From NCBI GenBank assembly GCA_028599035.1, contig JAQRMT010000001.1, forward strand, positions 1-39,339: a DNA stretch of 39,339 nt, written 5' to 3'. Of the stretch, positions 16,601-24,032 are shown one piece after another; positions within the stretch are counted from its first letter, which is position 1, and the number at the start of each line of letters is the position of its first letter. The DNA comes from Gammaproteobacteria bacterium (GTDB lineage Bacteria > Pseudomonadota > Gammaproteobacteria > PS1 > Pseudothioglobaceae). The notes under the pieces are model-generated. The model searched no databases. It worked only from the letters and a program-made list of their open reading frames with translations, and was not told where the DNA came from. The position numbers and the translations under genes are program-made.

Positions 16601-17537
16601 ATTTGCAAGGATTATTGGCACTGGCTCTTATCTGCCGCCAAAAGTTGTTACCAATGACGACTTATCTAAGACGATTGACACCTCGGATGAGTGGATCACC
16701 AGCAGAACAGGCATTAAAGAAAGGCGCATTGTTACCAATGAAAGCACTTGTGATTTGGGTGTAATTGCAGCCAATAATGCGCTAGAAATGTCGGGTATTA
16801 ATGCTAGTGAATTGGATTTGATTATTTTAGCCACCACCACACCTGACAAAATTTTCCCAGCGACTGCCACCATGCTACAAAATGCCATTGGCGCTAACTG
16901 CCCTGCTTTTGATTTACAATCGGTTTGTGCAGGCTTTGTCTTTGCATTAACGACCGCTGAACAATACATCAAAACTGGTGCGGCTAACAAAATATTGGTT
17001 GTCGGCAGTGAGACCCTATCACGCATTATAGATTGGAGCGACCGTTCTACGGCTATTTTATTTGGCGATGGCGCTGGTGCTGTGGTACTCAGTGGTAGTG
17101 AAGAGACAGGCATCCTGCACTCAAAACTCTTTAGTGATGGCAATTATTTGTCTTCTTTACAAGTTAGTAATAACCGCATTAATGAAACAGGATTTATTGA
17201 AATGGCAGGCAATGAAGTCTTTAAGATTGCCGTTAGTCAATTATCATCTTTAGCGCAAGATACATTGACAGCCTGCAATCTAACCTCAGAGGAATTAGAC
17301 TGGATGGTACCACATCAGGCTAATATCCGTATTATTTCAGCCGTTGCCAAGCGTATCAATACCCCAATGAGCAAAGTCATTGTTACCTTAGATAAACACG
17401 GCAACACTTCTGCCGCTTCAATCCCCTTGGCGCTTGATATAGCTGTGCGTGATGGCCGCATCCAAAAAGGACACACGCTATTGCTTGAGGGTATTGGCGG
17501 TGGTTTTAGTTGGGGTGGGGTGTTACTTAAGTTTTAA
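16593..17537 (+). CDS. fabH: 3-oxoacyl-[acyl-carrier-protein] synthase III
   Basis: The 314-residue condensing enzyme joins acetyl-CoA to malonyl-ACP to start fatty-acid synthesis. The catalytic triad is Cys112 (SVCAGF), His241 (VPHQAN) and Asn271 (KHGNTSAAS). The C-terminal GIGGGFSWGG is intact. It overlaps plsX by 8 bp, so translation is coupled. The usual following genes fabD, fabG and acpP are absent. Instead its 3' end overlaps that of convergent ispA by 4 bp, with no room for a separate terminator. Confidence 0.96.
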   Translation: MSKFARIIGTGSYLPPKVVTNDDLSKTIDTSDEWITSRTGIKERRIVTNESTCDLGVIAANNALEMSGINASELDLIILATTTPDKIFPATATMLQNAIGANCPAFDLQSVCAGFVFALTTAEQYIKTGAANKILVVGSETLSRIIDWSDRSTAILFGDGAGAVVLSGSEETGILHSKLFSDGNYLSSLQVSNNRINETGFIEMAGNEVFKIAVSQLSSLAQDTLTACNLTSEELDWMVPHQANIRIISAVAKRINTPMSKVIVTLDKHGNTSAASIPLALDIAVRDGRIQKGHTLLLEGIGGGFSWGGVLLKF

Positions 17538-18379
17538 AATTTTCTACTTTGTAATTTAGCCGTCAAGATCTTTAACTGCGCCACATCCACACTAAGTGCA
17601 TCCAAATCACTAAGGGCACGCTGATAAAGATTTTTATACTCGATTTTCGATGCTTCCAAGCCCAACAAAGCAGGATAAGTGGGTTTATTTTTGTCTGCAT
17701 CAGAGTTCTGTTTTTTGCCCAATATTTCTTCAGGAGTAAGTACATCTAATACATCATCTTGAATTTGATACGCCAAGCCAATATTAGTGGCAAAACATGT
17801 CAAAATTTGCATTTCTTTTTCATCACAAACATTAGCAACCAAAGCACCTAATTTCACTGCACAACCAAGTAAAGCACCTGTTTTTTTCTGATGCATATTT
17901 TTTAAAGTATCAATATTCACTGTTTGCGAAGCCACACTTAGGTCAATCGACTGCCCTTCTGCCATTTCAAAAGCCGCATGAGTCAGTGTTTGTAGCAGGT
18001 CAATCCTTGTTCTCGCTGACAGCTGTTCATCACTGGCTAAAACCTCAAAAGCCAACGCTTGTAAACCATCACCTGTTAAGATGGCTTGTGCCTCGCCAAA
18101 ACGCTTATGACAGGCGGGCTGGTTGTGACGAATGTCATCATCATCCATAGCGGGTAAATCATCGTGAATTAAAGAATAGGAATGAATCAACTCCACTGCA
18201 CAAGCGCTGGAATCTACCAAATCAAGATTAGTGCCAAAGGTATTGGCAACAGTATAGGTTAAAATTGGTCGAAAACGCTTGCCACTAGACAAGACACTGT
18301 AACGCATAGCCTCAGTTAAACTGCCTTGATTGGATAAAACCCTGTCTAAGCACTGGTCAACACGCTGCGCATAATTCAT
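17534..18379 (-). CDS. ispA: Farnesyl diphosphate synthase (short-chain polyprenyl synthase)
   Basis: A 281-residue all-helical prenyltransferase that builds C15 diphosphate from IPP and DMAPP. The first Asp-rich motif is DDLPAMDDDD and the second DDVLD. GKRFRPILTY marks the IPP-binding Lys/Arg region. I start at ATG 18379 (MNYAQRVDQC); the frame continues upstream into xseB but with no family match. It follows xseB by a single base, as in the E. coli xseB-ispA-dxs operon, but dxs is not present here. A geranylgeranyl product cannot be ruled out from sequence alone. Confidence 0.92.
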   Translation of the reverse strand: MNYAQRVDQCLDRVLSNQGSLTEAMRYSVLSSGKRFRPILTYTVANTFGTNLDLVDSSACAVELIHSYSLIHDDLPAMDDDDIRHNQPACHKRFGEAQAILTGDGLQALAFEVLASDEQLSARTRIDLLQTLTHAAFEMAEGQSIDLSVASQTVNIDTLKNMHQKKTGALLGCAVKLGALVANVCDEKEMQILTCFATNIGLAYQIQDDVLDVLTPEEILGKKQNSDADKNKPTYPALLGLEASKIEYKNLYQRALSDLDALSVDVAQLKILTAKLQSRKF

Positions 18380-18380
18380 T

Positions 18381-18608
18381 TTACGATTCTTTGTCCAAAG
18401 GTTGCTGGGCTTGATAACCATCATCTGCACTGAGCATGGCTATCTTTTGTTCCGCTTCATTCAGTGCCATTTGGCATTGGCGTGTCAACGCCACGCCCTG
18501 CTCAAAGCGTTTTAAAGAATCTTCTAGACTCAAATCTCCTGACTCCATTGTCTTTACAATATCCTCAAGTTCGTTCAAGCCTTTATTAAAATCAAATTTT
18601 TCTGCCAT
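18381..18608 (-). CDS. xseB: Exodeoxyribonuclease VII small subunit
   Basis: A 75-residue helical protein that binds the large subunit XseA and activates this single-strand DNA nuclease. The family signature is clear: FDFNKGLNELEDIVKTMESGDLSLEDSLKRFEQG split over residues 4-37. Its ATG shares one base with the stop of the SDR gene (TAATG). It is followed directly by ispA. XseA must be encoded elsewhere. Confidence 0.93.
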   Translation of the reverse strand: MAEKFDFNKGLNELEDIVKTMESGDLSLEDSLKRFEQGVALTRQCQMALNEAEQKIAMLSADDGYQAQQPLDKES

Positions 18609-19444
18609 TATCTTTCTCCGCTATTGCCTGCTTTATTTAGTATCTTATCCATCAACCAAGTCGGCAATAGTCTGATTAATATTGCAAACAATTTTGTTGG
18701 GAGTGTTACCCGGTAATGAATTTTTGCTTGCTTTGCACTCAGTGCATGTAGGCAACATTTTAGCACCGCTTCTGCGGGTAAAGTAAAATCTGCCAAATCT
18801 TTTGATTGTAAGCGCATAACCATCTTCTGATAGTTGACTTTATAATCGCTATTTTCCATATCAATATGCTCAGTAAACACCTTATAGGCATTGGCTCTAA
18901 ACTCAGATTCAATAGGTCCAGGTTGGATTAAAGACAATTGAATTTGGGTGTTTGACAATTCTAAGCGCAATGTGTTAACCAAGCCTTCAACTGCAAATTT
19001 AGATGCGTTATAAGGCCCACGAAATGGCATTGCCACAAAACCTAATATTGAACTTAGGTAAACAATACGCCCCTCATTCTGGCGCTTCATTGTCGGCAAA
19101 ACTAAATTGGTTAATTCATGCCAGCCAAATACATTGGTTTGAAATTGTTGTTCTAGCGCATGGCGAGATACATCTTCCAATGCTCCTACTTGTCCATAAG
19201 CGCCATTATGGATTAAACCGTAAAGCTTGTCAGTTTTTTCAAAAACAGCGTTCATTGCCGCATTGATTGACTCGGACAAGGTTAAATCCAACTGCAATGC
19301 CTCAAAACCCTGAGCCTTAAGTCGCTCCACATCTTTATTTTGTCTCGCAGTGGCAAACACTCGATAGCCCGCTTGCTTTAAACCTTGAGCCACACATAAC
19401 CCAATACCGCTAGAACAGCCTGTAATTAAAACAGATTTTTGCAT
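18608..19444 (-). CDS. SDR family NAD(P)-dependent oxidoreductase
   Basis: A 278-residue classical short-chain dehydrogenase. The cofactor site TGCSSGIG is at residues 8-15, NGAYG follows at 80-84, and the catalytic Ser131/132, Tyr145 and Lys149 are present (SSILGF and PYNASKF). Arg34 in FATARQ suggests NADP(H) preference. Similar proteins (YbbO-like) act on aldehydes or keto groups in lipid metabolism, but the substrate cannot be named from sequence. It lies 2 bp after pcnB and is coupled to xseB, in a run of unrelated housekeeping genes. Confidence 0.85.
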   Translation of the reverse strand: MQKSVLITGCSSGIGLCVAQGLKQAGYRVFATARQNKDVERLKAQGFEALQLDLTLSESINAAMNAVFEKTDKLYGLIHNGAYGQVGALEDVSRHALEQQFQTNVFGWHELTNLVLPTMKRQNEGRIVYLSSILGFVAMPFRGPYNASKFAVEGLVNTLRLELSNTQIQLSLIQPGPIESEFRANAYKVFTEHIDMENSDYKVNYQKMVMRLQSKDLADFTLPAEAVLKCCLHALSAKQAKIHYRVTLPTKLFAILIRLLPTWLMDKILNKAGNSGER

Positions 19445-19446
19445 AA

Positions 19447-20613
19447 TTATGCGTCTCGTTGTTGTGCTTTGCGCCAGAACTCTGCTGTGACTTTAAGTTC
19501 TGGGTTAATGCTCTTGCTACGCAATACTAAAAAATCATAGCCCATTCTAAAGCGTGGATGTTGTAGCAAAAACTCTATTTTTTTAGGGTGCATTTTCTCC
19601 AGTTTTGCCTGCATCATCCAAATATCTCTCATTCTAGCGCTCAAATATTTGGGTATAGAGACTTGTTTGGTTTGCCTTATAATAACTTCATCACAGGCTT
19701 GCATCATGGCTAAATGAAAAGAGCGCTGCTTCTTCTTAATCAGGGTAAAGCGCTCATTTTGAGCCTGCCATAAAAATACGGCAAACAAAAAAGCAGGGGT
19801 TACTGGCTGATTGCGTTTAATACGATCAGAGGTGTTAATGCACGCTTTTTTAACAAAATCGTTAGTACGGGCTTGTTTGAATAAATGCGCTAATAAGCCG
19901 TATTTTTCTAATTGCTCGTACACTTCAAAAGAATATTCATTTTGAAACAACTTAACGCACTCTTCGTATAGACGCGCTGGCGATATATTGCCAAGTAATG
20001 ATGCCTGTTCTGAGATACAAATATCGATTTCTGAACTTAGTTTTGCGCCTAATTTTTTGCTAAAACGCACAGCACGAATCATGCGCACAGGATCTTGTGC
20101 AAAACGCTGTTTGGCATCGCCAATCATATGGATTTCTCTAGCCTCAAGGTCTTTCAGTCCACCAACAAAGTCAACTACCTCTTGCTTGTGTATGTCGTAA
20201 TACAGTGCGTTAATATTAAAATCCCGACGCACCACATCCTCTTCCAGATTGCCATAGCAATTATCACGCATAATAACACCGTTTTTAGCGGTTTGCACTT
20301 TGCCAGATCGAAAAGTAGCAACTTCAATAAAGTCTCGTGCACCAAACATTACATGCACCAGACGAAAACGCCGACCAATCAAACGCGAACGCTTGAATAA
20401 TTTATGCACTTGCTCAGGCTTAGCGTTGGTTGCCACATCAAAATCTTTAGGCTCTAAACCTAACAGCAAATCCCGAACACAGCCACCCACTAAATAAACT
20501 TCAAACCCTGCTTTATGGATAGTGTTAACCACCCGCAATGCATTTTTATCCAAAAGTTTTTTGTCAAATTGCACAGATTGACGCACAGGTGCCGTTTTAG
20601 CACCTGTCATCAT
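19447..20613 (-). CDS. pcnB: Poly(A) polymerase I
   Basis: A 388-residue nucleotidyltransferase that adds 3' poly(A) tails, marking RNA for decay. It has the class II motif LVGGCVRDLLLGLEPKDFDV, with catalytic DFDV, and GRRFRLVHV, a signature that separates poly(A) polymerase from CCA-adding enzyme. A basic patch in the C-terminal third is present, but the long Arg-rich tail of E. coli PcnB is short. I start at the ATG pair 20613/20610, preceded by AAGG. A longer frame to 20718 overlaps queF and looks unlike the family. The queF gene is 13 bp upstream. Confidence 0.9.
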   Translation of the reverse strand: MMTGAKTAPVRQSVQFDKKLLDKNALRVVNTIHKAGFEVYLVGGCVRDLLLGLEPKDFDVATNAKPEQVHKLFKRSRLIGRRFRLVHVMFGARDFIEVATFRSGKVQTAKNGVIMRDNCYGNLEEDVVRRDFNINALYYDIHKQEVVDFVGGLKDLEAREIHMIGDAKQRFAQDPVRMIRAVRFSKKLGAKLSSEIDICISEQASLLGNISPARLYEECVKLFQNEYSFEVYEQLEKYGLLAHLFKQARTNDFVKKACINTSDRIKRNQPVTPAFLFAVFLWQAQNERFTLIKKKQRSFHLAMMQACDEVIIRQTKQVSIPKYLSARMRDIWMMQAKLEKMHPKKIEFLLQHPRFRMGYDFLVLRSKSINPELKVTAEFWRKAQQRDA

Positions 20614-20626
20614 CCTTGAGATTTTT

Positions 20627-21022
20627 TTAAAGATGTTGGAAATCAATGGTAGGTTCAGGCTGCCAACCCGTTTGTTGGTGCTCAGCAATAATAGTAGTGT
20701 AAACACCGCCACGCACATTAAAAATCGCCTTAAGACGCATAAATCTAGGCTTGGTGGCTGCGACCAAATCCTCCAAAATTTGATTGGTCACCGCCTCATG
20801 GAACGAGCCTTCATTACGAAACGACCAAATATACATTTTTAAAGATTTCAGCTCAACACAAGCTTTGTCTGCAATGTATTCTAGATGTAATGTGGCAAAG
20901 TCTGGCTGCCCTGTCTTTGGACATAAGCAGCTAAATTCTGGCATATCAATTTGAATAACATAATCGCGCTGTGTATTTGGGTTGTTAAAAACTTCTAAAG
21001 TTTTACTGGGTTGAGATGACAT
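20627..21022 (-). CDS. queF: NADPH-dependent 7-cyano-7-deazaguanine reductase
   Basis: A 131-residue T-fold enzyme of the short, single-domain type. It reduces preQ0 nitrile to preQ1 amine in queuosine synthesis. The nucleophile Cys lies in EFSCLCPKTGQPDFA, and the QueF signature ELKSLKMYIWSFRNEG follows, with the His of SFHEAV near the active site. I start at ATG 21022 (MSSQPSKTLEVF); a longer frame to 21145 would overlap lptF and adds residues without family support. QueE, another step of the pathway, is at 33580. Confidence 0.93.
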   Translation of the reverse strand: MSSQPSKTLEVFNNPNTQRDYVIQIDMPEFSCLCPKTGQPDFATLHLEYIADKACVELKSLKMYIWSFRNEGSFHEAVTNQILEDLVAATKPRFMRLKAIFNVRGGVYTTIIAEHQQTGWQPEPTIDFQHL

Positions 21023-21048
21023 TAAATAAGTTCCTTTAAAGAAATAAG

Positions 21049-22200
21049 TTATTTTACAAAAAATCGTAGCATAGTCGATAGCTTTTCGTGTCGATAAGCA
21101 TATAATAGCAAAATGAAAATAGACAGCAATAAATGCACCCACCACAAGCCTATCAGGGCAGGAGTCTCCCCATGCTCTAAAGATGATTTGGCAATAAGCA
21201 AAACATTATTATATAAAATAAAAATTATCATACCAAACAAAACACCTAAGTTTTTTCCACCTCTAGGGGAGGCCTTGCCTAGTAAAACCCCTAAAAACGA
21301 TAAAATAAAGATGCTTAGTGGTTGTGACAGTCGCCATTGAAATTCTGCCATATCTTTAGGGTTGTTTGAATAAAATAAATCAAGCATTCCTTTCGATTCT
21401 TCCTTAGTGAAGTTTGTATTAGGTCGCACCGCACTGCTATCAATAATTTGCAAATCATACAAATCAAAATTTAGGATTCTTTTATTAGCATCGGCTGGAA
21501 ATCCATGATAACGCTTGCCATCTTGAAGGCGTAGATAGGTATTACCAGTTACAGGATCTGTATATTTTTTCGCTTGCTTTGCTAAAGTAATAATAGGCTC
21601 TCCATTCACCAGTGTATAAATAAACACTTCTTCCATTTTTTGTTGCGCATCCCCGTCACCGTCTTCCACTTTAGAGGCATAAAAAACAATATTGCCATTC
21701 TTAAATTTTTGAAATTCTTTTTGTTTCATAAAAGAAAATTCTGAAGCATTGTCACTACGATTCAGAATAATCTCTCTCTCCTGTTTAGTCCAAGGCACAG
21801 CAACGGTAGTTAAAAATAAAATAAAAATAAAAATAGACAAGACGACAGGTTGTATAAACACCATAAAATGCTTATCTCCCACGCCAAGCGAGTTCATCAC
21901 AATCGCTTCTGAGTTTTTGTAAAGTCTACTGATTGCCAAGATAATCGCTAAAAACAACGATAAAGACAACATCAAAGGAATATCTCTCACCATATTAAAA
22001 CCAATTAATGGCAATAAATCAGTCGCAGAAATACCGTGTTTTAGACTTTCTTTAATCATTGATGCTACTTGATTGCCAAATATCACCAAAAAAATAACCA
22101 GAAAAATAGCACCTGTTAATACCCATACATTGCGCATCAAGTATTTTGCAATAATGCTGTCAATTAAAGCATAAGTTTGTTTAAAAATAGATACTTCCAT
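21049..22200 (-). CDS. lptF: LPS export ABC transporter permease LptF
   Basis: A 383-residue inner-membrane permease of the LptB2FG complex, which extracts lipopolysaccharide and pushes it along the Lpt bridge to LptD. Features are an N-terminal pair of helices, SRLYKNSEAIVMNSLG (the coupling region near 90-106), a periplasmic jellyroll domain (about 135-265), and three C-terminal helices including LSFLGVLLGKASPRGGKNLG. It resembles LptF more than LptG in the coupling helix. An AAAGG directly abuts the ATG, so the start is not certain. LptG, normally adjacent, is not here. Confidence 0.88.
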   Translation of the reverse strand: MEVSIFKQTYALIDSIIAKYLMRNVWVLTGAIFLVIFLVIFGNQVASMIKESLKHGISATDLLPLIGFNMVRDIPLMLSLSLFLAIILAISRLYKNSEAIVMNSLGVGDKHFMVFIQPVVLSIFIFILFLTTVAVPWTKQEREIILNRSDNASEFSFMKQKEFQKFKNGNIVFYASKVEDGDGDAQQKMEEVFIYTLVNGEPIITLAKQAKKYTDPVTGNTYLRLQDGKRYHGFPADANKRILNFDLYDLQIIDSSAVRPNTNFTKEESKGMLDLFYSNNPKDMAEFQWRLSQPLSIFILSFLGVLLGKASPRGGKNLGVLFGMIIFILYNNVLLIAKSSLEHGETPALIGLWWVHLLLSIFILLLYAYRHEKLSTMLRFFVK

Positions 22201-22234
22201 CCTTTAAGTATAGACGAAGCAAGTAAAGAGTTTA

Positions 22235-23497
22235 CTACTTCTTTTGTGACATTGACGAGAAAAATTCATCATTGGTTTTACTTAATTTTAAACGGTCAAT
22301 TAAGAATTCTGCTGCCTCTACTGTGTCCATCGGGTGCAAAATCTTACGCAAAATCCATATTTTTTGCAGTTCTTTCTCGTCGGTAATCAGCTCTTCACGG
22401 CGTGTGCCAGAGGCGTTAATATTAATGGCTGGAAAAATGCGTTTTTCACTCAAGCGGCGTTCCAAGTGTAGTTCCATATTGCCCGTGCCTTTGAATTCTT
22501 GATAAATAACTTCATCCATCTTTGACCCTGTATCGATTAATGCAGTGGCAACAATGGTAATGCTACCACCATTTTCGATGTTTCTCGCCGCACCAAAGAA
22601 TCGCTTAGGTCGTTGTAGGGCATTAGCATCAACACCACCTGTCAGCACCTTACCTGAAGAGGGGGCAATGGTATTATAAGCACGCGCTAGACGCGTAATT
22701 GAGTCTAATAAGATAATAACATCCTTGCCTTGTTCAGCGCGGCGTTTGGCTTTTTCAATGACAATTTCAGCCACTTGGACATGGCGTTTGGCTGACTCAT
22801 CAAAAGTTGAGGCAACTACCTCGCCACGCACAGTGCGTGCCATCTCTGTCACTTCTTCAGGGCGTTCGTCAATCAGCAAAACAATCAGCTCACACTCTGG
22901 ATGATTACGAGAAATTGAGGTGGCAATATTTTGCATAATCATGGTTTTTCCTGCCTTGGGCGGTGCTACTAATAGCCCTCTTTGCCCCTTACCAAAAGGC
23001 GCAACAAGGTCGATTACTCTGGCAGTAATGTCTTCGGTTCCGCCATTGCCAATCTCTAAGGTGATGCGTTCATCTGGGTGTAATGGCGTGAGTGAGGCAA
23101 AAGGAATTCTGTTTCTGACATTATCTGGATCTTCGCCATTAACCTCAGAGACCTTTACTAAGGCAAAATATTTCTCACCTTTTTTGGGTGCACGAATCTT
23201 GCCAGTAACCACATCACCTGTTGATAGGTTAAAACGACGAATTTGATTAGGTGAAACATAAATGTCGTCCGGACCAGAAACATAAGAATCATCTGCCGAT
23301 CTTAAAAAACCATAACCTTCTTGTAATATATCTAATACGCCGTCGCCTAGCACCTCTTCGTCATTAGCAGATTTGTGTTTTAAGATTGCAAAAATAAGGG
23401 TTTGTTTTTTAGCGCGAGAGATGTTCTCAATACCTAAAGACTGCGCCAATTCTAATAATTCGGCAGCTGTAGAGCGTTTTAGTTCAGATAATTTCAT
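22235..23497 (-). CDS. rho: Transcription termination factor Rho
   Basis: The 420-residue hexameric RNA helicase that ends transcription at C-rich sites. It has an N-terminal helical bundle (MKLSELKRSTAAELLELA), an RNA-binding cold-shock fold with GYGFLRS at 61-67, and a RecA-like motor with Walker A PPKAGKT at 179-185, LLIDERPEEVT and LLDSITRLARAYN. The length is standard. The trxA-rho order is conserved in gammaproteobacteria. The 110-bp leader holds two small hairpins listed separately. Confidence 0.97.
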   Translation of the reverse strand: MKLSELKRSTAAELLELAQSLGIENISRAKKQTLIFAILKHKSANDEEVLGDGVLDILQEGYGFLRSADDSYVSGPDDIYVSPNQIRRFNLSTGDVVTGKIRAPKKGEKYFALVKVSEVNGEDPDNVRNRIPFASLTPLHPDERITLEIGNGGTEDITARVIDLVAPFGKGQRGLLVAPPKAGKTMIMQNIATSISRNHPECELIVLLIDERPEEVTEMARTVRGEVVASTFDESAKRHVQVAEIVIEKAKRRAEQGKDVIILLDSITRLARAYNTIAPSSGKVLTGGVDANALQRPKRFFGAARNIENGGSITIVATALIDTGSKMDEVIYQEFKGTGNMELHLERRLSEKRIFPAININASGTRREELITDEKELQKIWILRKILHPMDTVEAAEFLIDRLKLSKTNDEFFSSMSQKK

Positions 23498-23522
23498 AGT
23501 ATTTTGTGTGTAGAAAGATTAT

Positions 23523-23563
23523 GCCAGTCAAGACAAAGACTGGCGTGAATATTGCTTTAGCAA
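23523..23563 (-). promoter_or_regulatory. Two hairpins in the trxA-rho gap (rho leader or trxA terminator)
   Basis: A 7-bp perfect stem (GCCAGTC at 23523-23529 with GACTGGC at 23538-23544, loop 8) is followed by a second stem (ATTGC/GCAAT at 23550-23563, loop TTTA). No strong T-run follows on the minus strand. A TGG-CATAAT extended -10-like box (23518-23526) overlaps the foot of the first stem. Rho controls its own leader in E. coli; whether these structures do that here is inference. Confidence 0.4.
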
Positions 23564-23607
23564 TGGGGTTTAAATAAAAAGTTCGTTGATTTTTTTACAG
23601 GTATCCT

Positions 23608-23934
23608 TTAAAGATTTGAGTCAACAAAAGCACTCAACTCTGCTTTAGACAAAGCGCCCATTTTGGTCGCCTCAACTGCACCATTCTTAAATAACAGCAC
23701 TGTTGGTATACCACGAATGCCATATTTTGGTGGAGTTTGGTCATTTTCATCGATATTAATTTTAGCAACAGTAACCTTGCCATCATATTCATCGGCAATT
23801 TCATCTAACACTGGTGCTAACGCTTTACAGGGTCCGCACCACGGCGCCCAAAAATCGACCAAAACTACTTGTGATGAATTAACAACATCTGACTCAAAAG
23901 AATCGTCCGTTACTACTTTAATTTTATCATTCAT
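23608..23934 (-). CDS. trxA: Thioredoxin
   Basis: A 108-residue cytoplasmic dithiol reductant for ribonucleotide reductase, PAPS reductase and other enzymes. The active site WCGPC has Cys33 and Cys36 in VDFWAPWCGPCKALAP, and the cis-proline loop is GIRGIPTVLLF. The length matches TrxA. It is upstream of rho and 98 bp downstream of glnD. Confidence 0.96.
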   Translation of the reverse strand: MNDKIKVVTDDSFESDVVNSSQVVLVDFWAPWCGPCKALAPVLDEIADEYDGKVTVAKINIDENDQTPPKYGIRGIPTVLLFKNGAVEATKMGALSKAELSAFVDSNL

Positions 23935-24032
23935 ATATTGTTATGTATTTTATTGCTTAAGGGAAATATTATCACTAGAAAAAGCGATTTTAGGTGAATT
24001 ATAGCGTCTATTATAAACTTAGTAGCATTATT

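Noticed and set aside
21023..21145. 41-residue N-terminal extension of QueF
   Set aside because: It runs over the end of lptF and has no similarity to QueF; the ATG at 21022 gives a normal-length short QueF.
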